Below, one piece after another: positions 43,020 to 51,245 of a stretch of DNA of 64,000 bases. The position numbers were made by a program, and so were the translations under genes. The stretch's first letter is position 1, and every line of letters starts with the position of its first letter. This stretch comes from Paraburkholderia dioscoreae (lineage in GTDB: Bacteria; Pseudomonadota; Gammaproteobacteria; Burkholderiales; Burkholderiaceae), in the NCBI RefSeq assembly GCF_902459535.1, contig NZ_LR699553.1, positions 1,798,001-1,862,000 of the forward strand, given 5' to 3'. The notes beneath the pieces are model-generated. The model made no database searches, had not been told where the DNA came from, and saw nothing but the letters and a program-made list of their open reading frames with translations.

Positions 43020-43961
43020 TCAGCCGGCAGGGAAGTAATGGCCGTTGTCCAGATCGGCGAGCAGCCAGGGCTGGGCGGGTTCCCAGCCGAGGGTCTGGCG
43101 GGTGATGAGGTTGGACGCCGGGAGGTTCAGCGTGACCATATTCGCGAGGAATCCAAAGTATCCCGGCAGCATCAGTACGTCCGCGGGAATGCTCACGGCC
43201 GGCAGGCCCAGATGGCTGCCAATGGCCTCGGCGATCTTGCGGAACCGGATGCCCGCGCCCTCGATCCCGTGCCAATTTTTTCCAGCCGGACCCTTCTCCA
43301 GCGCCAGCCGGAACAAGGAGGCGAGGTCGCGGCTGTGCACGGCCGGCCACAGGTTCGCGCCATCTCCGGGGTAGCCGATGGCGCCTTTCTGCTTCGCGAG
43401 CCCGATCAGCAGCGGGAGGAAGCCGGCACTATCGGTCGTGCTGTGCGCGATGGGAGGAATCCGCACGATCGAAGACCGCACGCCCCGCGCCGCGAGGCCG
43501 AGCACAGCGATCTCCACGACGTTACGAACCCGCAGGGTTCCCCTGTACTCGTCGCCGCCGGGAAGGGGCGGATCCTCCTCCGTGGCTGGCCGGCCCAGGT
43601 TTTCCCACCCGGGCGAGCCAATGCTCCCCGCCGCGACCAGCGGCTTTCCGGTCCCTGCCAGCGCCTCGCCGTACGCGCGCATGATCTGCAGTTCCGCGGC
43701 GGCCACGGCATCGATCCCGCCGGAGGGAAGCAGGTCCTGCCTGTGCGCGAGGTGGATGACGCCATCGGAATCCGCCGCTGCCGCCTTGAGCCCATCGAGG
43801 TCGGAAACATCCCCGCGACGCACCTTGGCCCCGAGCGCGGACACCGCCGCCGCGGACTTGTCCGACCTGGCCAGGCCGGTGACCTCGTGGCCGGCGGCGA
43901 TGAGCTCGGGGATGATGTACGAACCGATATGGCCGGTCCCGCCAGTGACCAAAACGTGCAT
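43020..43961 (-). CDS. NAD-dependent epimerase/dehydratase-like protein
   Basis: The 313-residue extended-SDR-type protein begins with VLVTGGTGHIGSYIIPELIAAGH (NAD binding) and has the later VHSRDLASLFRLALEK typical of the family. The YxxxK catalytic motif is not clear: the Tyr region reads GDEYRGTLRVRN. It may be a reductase or an NmrA-like sensor. The ATG has aaggag upstream. It precedes the frameshifted PF03807 gene and follows a truncated one. Confidence 0.78.
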   Translation of the reverse strand: MHVLVTGGTGHIGSYIIPELIAAGHEVTGLARSDKSAAAVSALGAKVRRGDVSDLDGLKAAAADSDGVIHLAHRQDLLPSGGIDAVAAAELQIMRAYGEALAGTGKPLVAAGSIGSPGWENLGRPATEEDPPLPGGDEYRGTLRVRNVVEIAVLGLAARGVRSSIVRIPPIAHSTTDSAGFLPLLIGLAKQKGAIGYPGDGANLWPAVHSRDLASLFRLALEKGPAGKNWHGIEGAGIRFRKIAEAIGSHLGLPAVSIPADVLMLPGYFGFLANMVTLNLPASNLITRQTLGWEPAQPWLLADLDNGHYFPAG

Positions 43962-44013
43962 GTTATTGCTCCTTGTAGGTGATGTGATGCGAGAAGTGGT
44001 GGTACCGATGCAC

Positions 44014-44376
44014 TCAGCCGAGAAGGCTGCCGCCGATTGAGAGGTGGGTGGGCTTGACGGAGTGGAGGGTCACAGAATTCGTGTGGTCGGAGGCGACGGC
44101 GTTGGTGATGTCGACTAGAACCTTGCCTGCCAGCTCTTCGCCGTACTGCTTCACCACGCCGAGAACGGCGGAGTAGGGAACCGCCAGGATGACAATGTCC
44201 CCGGCCGGGGCGGCGCCGAACGTTCCTGTCGTCGCGCCGGCTCCAACCTGCTCGGCGAGCGCCCGCGCCCTGGCGGCGTCGCGACTCATCATCTCGACGG
44301 TGTGTCCGGCCCCGGCGGCAAGACCGCCGATCGCTGCGGCCATGCCATCTGCGCCGATGATGCTGATAGTGCTCAT
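44014..44376 (-). pseudogene. Truncated NADP-dependent oxidoreductase (PF03807 family)
   Basis: The 120-residue open frame matches the first half of the family (TISIIGADGMAAAIGG, ATTGTFGAAPAGDIVILAVPYS, VLVDITNAVASDH). It then ends in an unrelated tail. Compared with the copy at 42176, about 95 residues including AHVVKAFNT are missing. The ribosome binding site (aggaga) and promoter remain, and it is divergent from an HxlR regulator, so a short protein may still be made. Confidence 0.65.
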
Positions 44377-44435
44377 GTGCTGTCTCCTGGTGAGTTGGGT
44401 GGCGCTCGTAACCACTAGCAACCATCCTATTCAAA

Positions 44436-44487
44436 TTACTTGCAAAAAACAAGTAAACATGGAATTTTACTTGCATCAAGCAAGCGA
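44436..44487. promoter_or_regulatory. Paired HxlR-type operators
   Basis: TTACTTG-7 nt-CAAGTAA (44436-44456) is a perfect palindrome. A second copy with the same 7-7-7 geometry, TTACTTG-7 nt-CAAGCGA (44467-44487), starts exactly 31 bp later, about three helical turns. The pair lies directly upstream of the HxlR gene at 44503, in an A+T-rich promoter. Confidence 0.65.
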
Positions 44488-44502
44488 TGTTAATATCTAG
44501 CC

Positions 44503-44955
44503 ATGAAGACGACATCTAAAGAAGACGTTCGGTCCCATTGCGCAGTGAACTACGGCGTGGAGATCTTCGGCGACCGCTGGTCGCTCCTGATCATTCGCGA
44601 CATCGTTTTTGCCGGCAAGAAGACGTATGGCGAGTTCCTGAAATCGGAAGAGGGAATCGCGACCAATGTCCTTGCTTCCCGCCTTGCGTTTCTTGAGGAG
44701 CAAGGAATTCTCTCGAGGGCACCCAGCCCCGACGACAGGCGGAAGGACTTTTACACGCTGACCGAGAAGGGCCTGGACCTCATTCCTGTCGTGCTTACCA
44801 TAGTCCTTTGGAGTGCGAAGCACGATTCGAAGTCGTACGTGCGGCGCCGTAAGGAATTCGTTGCTCGATTGAGTCAGAGCCCCTTGCAGGTGAGTGAAGA
44901 GGTGAAGGCGCTGGTCCGCAATGGCGGATGTATGTTTCCTGAGAGCAAGAAATGA
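44503..44955 (+). CDS. HxlR-family regulator
   Basis: The 150-residue winged-helix protein has the HxlR pattern (CAVNYGVEIFGDRWSLLIIRDIVFAGKKTYGEFLKSEEGIATNVLASRLAFLEEQGIL, then DFYTLTEKGLDLIPV) with Cys12 near the N-terminus. Paired palindromes immediately upstream suggest autoregulation and control of the divergent, now truncated, oxidoreductase gene. Confidence 0.88.
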   Translation: MKTTSKEDVRSHCAVNYGVEIFGDRWSLLIIRDIVFAGKKTYGEFLKSEEGIATNVLASRLAFLEEQGILSRAPSPDDRRKDFYTLTEKGLDLIPVVLTIVLWSAKHDSKSYVRRRKEFVARLSQSPLQVSEEVKALVRNGGCMFPESKK

Positions 44956-45176
44956 GCAAGACGGCAAGCGCGTCCTGTCACGTCGCACGAACGATATGCA
45001 TACACCACCGGCTACGAGGTGCAGCGAATAACGGGGCCGATGTCCGAAACGGTCCTGGAAGCCGCTATTAATGTTTCACCAACCCCAGCGGCTGCTCAGG
45101 GTCGCACTGAGCCAGTCGTCGTCCGGCACAGTGCGGCCATGACGCTACATTCGCGCCTGTTGCGAGCTCACACCGA

Positions 45177-45941
45177 ATGTCCCCTTCAGCCGTGCGCGCC
45201 TATGAACATTCGGCAATCCACGACGAAAACGGCCAGGTTATCGAAGTCGAACAGGTGCTACCTCGTGCCCTTGCGCCTGAAGAGATGCCCGGCGTGATCG
45301 AAGAATTCCGTCACGCCGCGGCGCTTGCGAAACAGGCCGGTTTCGATGGCGTCGAACTGCATGCCGCCAATGGCTATCTGCCTGACCAGTTCCTGCAGGA
45401 CGGCTCGAATCACCGCACGGATGCATACGGCGGCTCGTTAGAGAATCGCGCGCGCTTTCTGTTCGAGGTGCTCGATGCCATCGGTTCAGTTTGGGACGCT
45501 GGCCAGATCGGTGTTCGTCTTTCGCCCGGAAGCTCGTATGGCACGGTGTCCGATAGCGATCCGCATGCTACGTTCGGCTACGTCGCGCGTCGTCTGGATG
45601 GCTACGGCCTGGCATACCTGCATATGGTCGAGCCTCGTGTGCGCGGTAACGACGACGTCGATGCAGCGGTATCGGCGGTTTCGGCAAAGGATCTGCGTCG
45701 TGTGTTCAAAGGCACCCTCATCGCGGCGGGGGGCTTTACTGCGGATAGTGCGCATCGCATGATCGAGGCAGGCGACGCCGATCTTGTCGCGTTCGGCCGC
45801 CTGTTCATCTCCAATCCGGATCTGCCCGAGCGACTGCGCGTCGGGGCGCCATTGAACCGTTACGACCGCTCGACGTTCTATGGCGGCGATGCGCGCGGCT
45901 ACACCGATTATTCCTTCCACAGCGAAGCGCCGGTCATCTGA
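45177..45941 (+). pseudogene. Old yellow enzyme (alkene reductase), N-terminus missing
   Basis: About 254 residues match the second two thirds of NemA/OYE flavoproteins: the FRHAAALAKQAGFDGVELHAANGYLPDQFLQDGSNHRTDAYGGSLENRARF stretch, GVRLSPGSSYG, and the phosphate-binding IAAGGF and LVAFGRLFISNPDL. The first 110 or so residues of the barrel, including part of the FMN and substrate site, are absent and no in-frame remnant was seen upstream. The gene is therefore probably inactive. Confidence 0.75.
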
Positions 45942-46152
45942 ACCAGAAGCGAGCGTTGTTACTGGCCCCGCCGCAAGATCCCCTGCGGCGGGGCTGTTTA
46001 GTCTCTGCGGATCGTTTCCGTGGATTGTGCGGATTGCAAAGCCCGCTCGACAACGCCAATTTCATCGACCGTGTTCCGACGCGATAGACTTCGGGCTTAA
46101 AACATCTCAGCCACGACACGGACTTCACGATCCTTCAAGGAGAAGCAGCGGC

Positions 46153-47073
46153 ATGGACCGGATGGCAGCAATGGAAACGTATGTCAGTGTCGTGGAGGCG
46201 GGTTCATTCTCGGCGGCCGCAAAACGGCTTAAGCTCGGGCAGCCGGCCGTCTCGAAGTCGATCGCGCAGCTCGAAGAGCGGCTCGGCGTGCGACTCCTGC
46301 TGCGCTCGACACGCGGCCTGACACCCACCGATGCGGGTCAGCGGTTCTACGAGCACGCGCGGCGCGCAATCGAAGAAGTGGATCTTGCTGAACAGGTGGT
46401 GCGCGACGCGTCTACTGGACTGTCGGGCGTGCTACGCATCAGCGCCGCAGTGACCTTTGCACGCCTGCACATCCTGCCGGCGCTCAAGACCTTCATGAAC
46501 CGCCACCCGAATCTGCAGATTGACATCGTGCTGGACGATCGCACCATCGACCTGCTCGAAAAAGGCGTGGACGTTGCATTGCGCATGGGCTCGCTCGACG
46601 ATTCGGCCATGACCGCGCGTCGCATTGGGCGGAGCCGGAGGCTGGTCGTCGGCACACCCGGCTACTTCGCCGAAGCAGGCGTGCCGAAATCGCCCGCGGA
46701 TTTGAGCCAGCACCAGGCCGTGGTTTATTCGTTACGCGGTGGGGGCGAATCCTGGGCGTTCAGCCAGCACGGCAAGGAAGTAGCCGTGGTCGTGTCGGGT
46801 CGCGTCAGTGTCAGCGCCGCCGAGGGCATCCGCACGACGGTGCTCGGCGGCATGGGCCTCGCGATCGCGTCGGAATGGATGTTTTCTCCGGAACTTGCCG
46901 ATGGTACGGTCAAGGCGGTGCTGACCGACTGGGAATTGCCCCCGATCGACCTTTGGGCGGTATTCCCTGCCGGACGCCTGGTGAGTGCGAAGGCGCGCGC
47001 CTTCGTCGCTTTCGTGGCGGAGGTAGTGGGCGTCGCGTCTGCCGGCAATGCCGGCACGCCCTCAGAACCCTAG
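46153..47073 (+). CDS. LysR-family regulator
   Basis: The 306-residue protein has a LysR helix-turn-helix (METYVSVVEAGSFSAAAKRLKLGQPAVSKSIAQLEERLG) and a substrate domain of the DsdC/CrgA-like group (SGVLRISAAVTFARLHILPAL). The ATG has aaggag upstream. Its 3' end overlaps the broken SDR gene on the other strand by 12 bases. It may have controlled the reductase and peroxiredoxin genes around it, now partly broken. Confidence 0.88.
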   Translation: MDRMAAMETYVSVVEAGSFSAAAKRLKLGQPAVSKSIAQLEERLGVRLLLRSTRGLTPTDAGQRFYEHARRAIEEVDLAEQVVRDASTGLSGVLRISAAVTFARLHILPALKTFMNRHPNLQIDIVLDDRTIDLLEKGVDVALRMGSLDDSAMTARRIGRSRRLVVGTPGYFAEAGVPKSPADLSQHQAVVYSLRGGGESWAFSQHGKEVAVVVSGRVSVSAAEGIRTTVLGGMGLAIASEWMFSPELADGTVKAVLTDWELPPIDLWAVFPAGRLVSAKARAFVAFVAEVVGVASAGNAGTPSEP

Positions 47074-47497
47074 CTTGCCGATCGACGCGCCGCCGTCGAC
47101 GTACAGCGTCTGACCCGTCATGAAGGCGGTTCACGACCCATCCCCAGCCCCGGGCCCGCATACCGGGAAGCAACGCCTGAACGGTCTGGACCGCCGGATG
47201 GAGGTTCAGCGCGAGGACGTCGTCGAGATCGTCGAGCGCGACTTCACCCAGACGTTATGGCCTGACCAGCGCAACATTGTTCACCACGCCGTCAAACGAA
47301 TGCCGGCGCACCAGATCCTGGAGCACGGCGTTGGTTGCATCACGGTCGGCGAGATCGACACGGACGAGTTCACCCGGAAAATCGCTTGCTTCACGCGCGA
47401 GGCCAACGACACGGTGGCCGTCGCCAATCAGGCGCTCTGTCAGCGCGAGACCGATGCCTTTGGTCGCGCCGGTAACGAGAAAAGTACGCTGTGTCAT
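47062..47497 (-). pseudogene. SDR gene with a premature stop and an internal deletion
   Basis: The start (TQRTFLVTGATKGIGLALTERL) reads for 80 residues to a TAA at 47255-47257. Beyond it the same frame continues as SDR sequence (RLGEVALDDLDDVLALNLHPAVQTVQALLPGMRARGW). The next recognisable part, after a frame change, is already the C-terminus, MTGQTLYVDGGASIGKLGF. The middle with the Tyr-Lys site has been deleted. It is the last member of the former operon starting at 49739. Confidence 0.72.
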
Positions 47498-47594
47498 TAA
47501 ATGTCCTTTAAGAACAGGAAGGAATCGAAAAGCCGCGGCGGGTTCTCCGGCGCGGCGTAGTGACCGTTTAGCCTTAAGCGCTGAGCAGTAAGGC

Positions 47595-48276
47595 TCAGGC
47601 GTTGGCGGTCGCTTTTTCCAGAACCGGGAACATATGCGACGGGTCGGGACGACGCGCGTAGTCCGGATTGACCTCGGAATACAGCACGATGCCGTCCTGT
47701 CCGATGACATAGCGCGCCGGCATCGGCAAGGTCCAGCTGGGATCGTTGTTGAACGTCGGCAGATCGTTCTTCAGGTTCTTGTAAAGCTCGACCAGATAGT
47801 CGGGCAGCGCGAAGCGCAGTCCGAAGTCGGCGCGCGTCTGACCGTTCACGACCGTTCATGTCACTCAGCACCGGAAAACCCAGTTCGTTGGTGCGCACCG
47901 ACTTGCGGCTAGTGAGCGGTGTCTGCGGTGAGATCGCCACGACGTTCGCGCCATATGTCTGAATTTGCGGCAGCACTTCGTTGATCGCCTGCAATTCGAT
48001 ATTGCAGTACGGGCACCAGGCGCCGCGATAGAACGTCACGACCAGTGGCCCCTTCAGGAGCAGCGCTGCGAAAGACACGTCGTTGCCATCCTGATCTTTC
48101 AGGTTGAAGTGCGGCGCGCGATCACCGGCCTTAATGGCTCCGGCGGCCTGCCCGCTCGCAATCAGTTCTGCCGTGGCGCGTTCCATCACCGAATGAATCT
48201 CCGGCGGTGCGTTGAACGGCGGCTTGCCCGCCTTGAAGTCGGCCCGGAATGCGTCGAGTTTGTCTTGCAGTGACAT
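47595..48276 (-). pseudogene. Peroxiredoxin-like protein, frameshifted by a 10-bp tandem duplication
   Basis: The first part has an AhpC/TSA-like domain with FYRGAWCPYC (Cys88 and Cys91) and continues to VLSDMNG. The last part, QTRADFGLRFALPDYLVELYKNL to the end, is in another frame. The junction contains ACCGTTCACG-ACCGTTCATG at 47841-47860. Removing one 10-bp unit restores a single frame of 223 residues. The ribosome binding site cggagaa and ATG are intact. The gene is likely inactive unless slippage restores the frame. Confidence 0.78.
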
Positions 48277-48329
48277 GAGTGTTCTCCGTCGAGAGAAAGA
48301 GGAATTGAGGAACCAACGAGCCGGTGGCT

Positions 48330-49106
48330 TCAGGCTACGTTCTGCGCTGCCGCAATGCGCGCCACTTCGGCCGCAGTGATACCTTCGAGCGCCAGCCCGT
48401 AGCCGATGCCTTCGTCGATCACGCGACGCAGCCGCTGGGTCAGGCCGATGCGGGTGTATTTGGTGGTGAGCGGGGGCTGCTTTGCGATAGTCGCGGCGAT
48501 GGCATGCGCACGACTGAGCAGTTGATCCGCAGGTACGATCTCATTGACGACGCCCAGCGACTTCCCCTCCGCAGCGTCGAGTTTTTGCTGCGTGAGCACG
48601 AAGTACCGGCCGCGAATGCTGCCGATCATTTCCGGCCACAGCAGATGGACACCATCGTTGGGGGCGATGCCGAACGCAGCGTGCGGCATGTCCTGGAACA
48701 CCGTCTCGGGTGTGGCCACCACGATGTCGCACAGCAGGACGTATTCCGAATGCAGCAGGACCGGGCCGTTCAGCGCGGCGATCATCGGGACTTCGACGTC
48801 CAGGATGTTCATCAATATCTTGCGGCCTTCGCGGAAGATCTTGTCGTAGCCGCGCGGAGTAAAGAAATCGAAACCTTCCGGCGAAATCGCGTCCATGAAA
48901 GCGTCACCGCTACCGGTCAGGATGACCACGCGGTTATCCGGGTCTGCGCCGATCTGATGGAACATGTCGGTGAACTGTTCATGCGTATGGCCATTGAAGA
49001 CGAGCTTCGCGCCGTCGGTATGGAAGCGGACTTCGAGCACGCCGTCCGGCGTACGGGTCAGTCTGGCGTTGGCGTATGCGTCTTTATAGCGGTCGAACGC
49101 GGACAT
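48330..49106 (-). CDS. Crotonase-family protein, 6-oxocamphor-hydrolase-like
   Basis: The 258-residue protein has a crotonase fold, but its key segments read HSEYVLLCDIVVATPETVFQDMPHAAFGIAPNDGVHLLWP. Two His and the Asp of PNDGVH occupy the places of the His/Asp residues of 6-oxocamphor hydrolase, and the hydratase glutamates are missing. It may therefore cleave a C-C bond in a beta-diketone. The ATG has gagga. It lies 66 bp downstream of the AhpD-like gene, in the same transcript as the broken peroxiredoxin and SDR genes. Confidence 0.78.
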   Translation of the reverse strand: MSAFDRYKDAYANARLTRTPDGVLEVRFHTDGAKLVFNGHTHEQFTDMFHQIGADPDNRVVILTGSGDAFMDAISPEGFDFFTPRGYDKIFREGRKILMNILDVEVPMIAALNGPVLLHSEYVLLCDIVVATPETVFQDMPHAAFGIAPNDGVHLLWPEMIGSIRGRYFVLTQQKLDAAEGKSLGVVNEIVPADQLLSRAHAIAATIAKQPPLTTKYTRIGLTQRLRRVIDEGIGYGLALEGITAAEVARIAAAQNVA

Positions 49107-49172
49107 TTCGGTTCCTCGGTGAGCTTCGATATGGGATTGGACGAGAGCCGCGAGGCGGCTCCCCGAGACGGC

Positions 49173-49739
49173 TTAGGCAGCGACAGCGACCGGCTTGGTC
49201 CACTCGTTACCGGCCATGAAGCCGTCGAGCTCGGTGTGGGCGATGTGGTTCGTGTAGTTGCTCATCACCTTGGTTGCCACGCCCAGAATCACTTCGAGGA
49301 CGTTCTGACGGGTGTAGCCTGCGGCGAGAAAGGCGTCGACATCAGCGTCGGGAACAAAGCCACGCTCACGCACCACGAGCGTCGTGAAACGATGCAGCGC
49401 TTCGAGCTTTGCATCGGGCAGCGGCGTGCCGGCGCGCAGCGCGGCGATCACGCCTGCGTCCATCTTGATCACTTTCGCCAGCGTGCTGTGACCGGCCATG
49501 CAATAGCGGCAGTTGTTCTCGAAGTTCGAGGTCAGGTAGACGACCTGCTGTTCGTGCGGCGTCAGCGTGCTCTTTGAGAACAGATCCCACAACGCCGAGT
49601 AACCGGCCAGCAGCGCGGGCGATTCCGCCATATGCGCCTGAAGGTTGGGGACGAAGCCAAACGCGCGCTTCGTGTCTTCAAGGCTGGCCTTCGAGGCGGC
49701 CGGTGCGTTATCGATCGTGTAGGTTTGGAAGTTGCTCAT
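49173..49739 (-). CDS. AhpD-like carboxymuconolactone-decarboxylase-family protein
   Basis: The 188-residue protein has the alkylhydroperoxidase-type motif ENNCRYCMAGH (Cys77, Cys80, His84) in an all-helical CMD fold and a second half with EVILGVATKVMSNYTNHIA. Such proteins reduce peroxides or protect against reactive compounds using the Cys pair. The start is the ATG at 49737-49739 with ggagc upstream. It is the first gene of a four-gene operon whose last two members are broken. Confidence 0.85.
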   Translation of the reverse strand: MSNFQTYTIDNAPAASKASLEDTKRAFGFVPNLQAHMAESPALLAGYSALWDLFSKSTLTPHEQQVVYLTSNFENNCRYCMAGHSTLAKVIKMDAGVIAALRAGTPLPDAKLEALHRFTTLVVRERGFVPDADVDAFLAAGYTRQNVLEVILGVATKVMSNYTNHIAHTELDGFMAGNEWTKPVAVAA

Positions 49740-50139
49740 CGTTTTGCTCCTGCTGGTTGACGGTGAGCAAATGATGAAGGTCAGCCCTTTTTCTAAGAAG
49801 GCAGGCACCGTCGATAACAGTCATTCCTCGCAGGCATAAAGCGATGGTTGAAGTGCTCACGCCTGAGGGGGCGGATGGTCCGGCGCGGTGAGCGGTGGTG
49901 GAACGCAAACGCATGGAAAGTCCTCGCCTGGCGGACATCCTACCGACGGCTCCGGTCAAGGGCGCGCCGGCCGACTGGATGGAGCGGAAGGCCGGAATAT
50001 CTTAAAGGCGGTCGTTGTGGACGGGCTGGCCGGAGCGGCCGAAGTAGGGCGGCAGTGTGAATTCGTTGATGTCCCAGCGGCCGTTCGCGATCGCCGTTGG
50101 CGAACGACCGCTGTGCCGCAGTGAGCGGGCATGCCGGCA
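49740..50139. other. Stretch without a certain gene at the edge of the accessory region
   Basis: This holds the AhpD operon promoter. At 50003-50139 (minus strand) there is a short coding-like stretch ending ANGRWDINEFTLPPYFGRSG and a TAA stop, in the same frame as the integrase remnant beyond it. I cannot assign it; it may be debris of the same element. Confidence 0.35.
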
Positions 50140-50385
50140 TCAACATGCGAACGAGTCGAGCCAGCGCGGGGCCACGAGATGGAAGGCGTCTTCGGCCAGG
50201 CGTTTGCGGGCGATGGACTCGGCCTGGCGATATGCAACCGGATCGATGCCTTCGCGTACGAGATTGCGTGCGGTAGTGGCCGACCGTCGCGCATCAACGA
50301 TGCGTGATATCGGGGTAGGGGCCGAGGCTGAGGAAATTATCCTTGCCCGTGCTCGGTCGTCGGTAGCGGAGCAATGCCAGTGGCG
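50140..50385 (-). pseudogene. Remnant of a P4-type tyrosine integrase
   Basis: Reading leftward from about 50385, the frame gives LLRYRRPSTGKDNFLSLGPYPDIT. After a one-base frame change near 50298 it gives VDARRSATTARNLVREGIDP, then AEDAFHLVAPRWLDSFAC and a TGA. This is the N-terminal arm-binding (DUF4102) region and the start of the core-binding domain of P4-family integrases (LSLGxYP, then DAR, then GIDP). The catalytic domain is absent. It lies just beyond the 3' end of tRNA-Leu, the usual place for such integrases. Confidence 0.7.
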
Positions 50386-50390
50386 CGCAC

Positions 50391-50415
50391 GGGAACCACG
50401 GGAACCACGGGAACT
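50391..50415. repeat. Nine-base tandem repeat, GGGAACCAC x 2.7
   Basis: The unit GGGAACCAC occurs twice and then partially (GGGAACT). It lies between the integrase remnant and the tRNA-Leu terminator. No function is evident. Confidence 0.6.
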
Positions 50416-50427
50416 ATAGGCAACAAA

Positions 50428-50459
50428 AAACCCCGTAAGACATTGATCTTACGGGGTTT
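50428..50459 (-). terminator. Intrinsic terminator of the first tRNA-Leu
   Basis: A 13-bp stem (AAACCCCGTAAGA with its complement, loop CATTGA) runs into a T-run on the minus strand, downstream of tRNA-Leu. Its sequence is nearly repeated at 33644-33675. Confidence 0.88.
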
Positions 50460-50493
50460 CTCGAACTTCACCGGCTTACGCCGGAACAACTGA

Positions 50494-50580
50494 TGGTGCC
50501 CAGGAGAGGACTCGAACCTCCACGGTGTTGCCACCGCTAGGACCTGAACCTAGTGCGTCTACCAATTCCGCCACCTGGGC
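50494..50580 (-). tRNA. tRNA-Leu (anticodon CAG)
   Basis: On the minus strand, GCCCAGGTGGCGGAATTGG starts an 87-nt leucine tRNA with a long variable arm and the anticodon loop TTCAGGT. It has the T arm GGAGG-TTCGAGT-CCTCT, acceptor CCTGGGCA and an encoded CCA. The acceptor arms GCCCAGG and CCTGGGC pair fully. A second almost identical copy lies 241 bp upstream. Confidence 0.95.
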
Positions 50581-50782
50581 ACGTTTTCAACCTAGACCGC
50601 TATTTTAGCGTGATGATGCAGCGTGTCAATCCCCACATTCAAACTAACTTCGCTCCAATCAACCGCGCGGATATCGCGTGCAATGAAGGAATGCTTTCAC
50701 TGCTCGACAACCGTCCTGCCACCACTCATTTCACCACGTGATCCACGCCGATAAACAGAAACGGATCACATGGGTTCACACA

Positions 50783-50816
50783 AAAAGTAAAGCCGCTCGT
50801 AAGCGGCTTTACTTTT
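50783..50816 (-). terminator. Intrinsic terminator of the second tRNA-Leu
   Basis: A perfect 15-bp stem (AAAAGTAAAGCCGCT with its complement) with loop CGTA reads into TTTTTGTG on the minus strand. It lies six bases beyond the 3' end of the tRNA at 50822. Confidence 0.9.
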
Positions 50817-50821
50817 GAATC

Positions 50822-50908
50822 TGGTGCCCAAGAGAGGACTCGAACCTCCACAGTGTTGCCACCGCTAGGACCTGAACCTAGTGCGTCTACCAATTTCGCC
50901 ACCTGGGC
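50822..50908 (-). tRNA. tRNA-Leu (anticodon CAG), second copy
   Basis: This 87-nt gene has the same anticodon loop and nearly the same sequence as the copy at 50494. The acceptor 3' side reads CTTGGGCA, giving one G-U pair. CCA is encoded. Each copy has its own terminator, so they are probably transcribed and processed separately. Confidence 0.95.
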
Positions 50909-51245
50909 AGGTGATGAACAGCAAAGACCGACATTATAGCGACAGATTGGTGACTGTCAAGCGTTTCTCAAAACTCGCCTGAACATCGCTCCGAGGAGCG
51001 TGCATGCGTCTCGCAGCAACCGCCGGGCGACTATTGACGGGCCGCTAGGCGCGCAATACGGGTGTTAGAATGCCTCGCAGTAGTTCGTTGGCACGGTGCA
51101 CACGCCCGTCGGACTCAGCCTTGACCGAGCCGGACCCGAGCAGTCTTTTCTGTGCATTTGCAGGTGCAATTCAAGCGCGACTGAAGCGCAAGCGAAGCGC
51201 GCCGTCATCGCTTCCCAAGCCGAGCCACATCGCAGACCGACGTCC
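50909..51245. other. Region between tRNA-Leu and rnr
   Basis: These 337 bases hold the tRNA promoter (leftward) and the rnr promoter and leader (rightward). A frame open from 51096 joins rnr but has no ribosome binding site or recognisable domain. No other gene is seen. Confidence 0.4.

Noticed and set aside
51096..51245. Extended N-terminus for RNase R
   Set aside because: The in-frame 50 codons upstream have no similarity to RNase R and no ribosome binding site; the conserved part begins after 51246.
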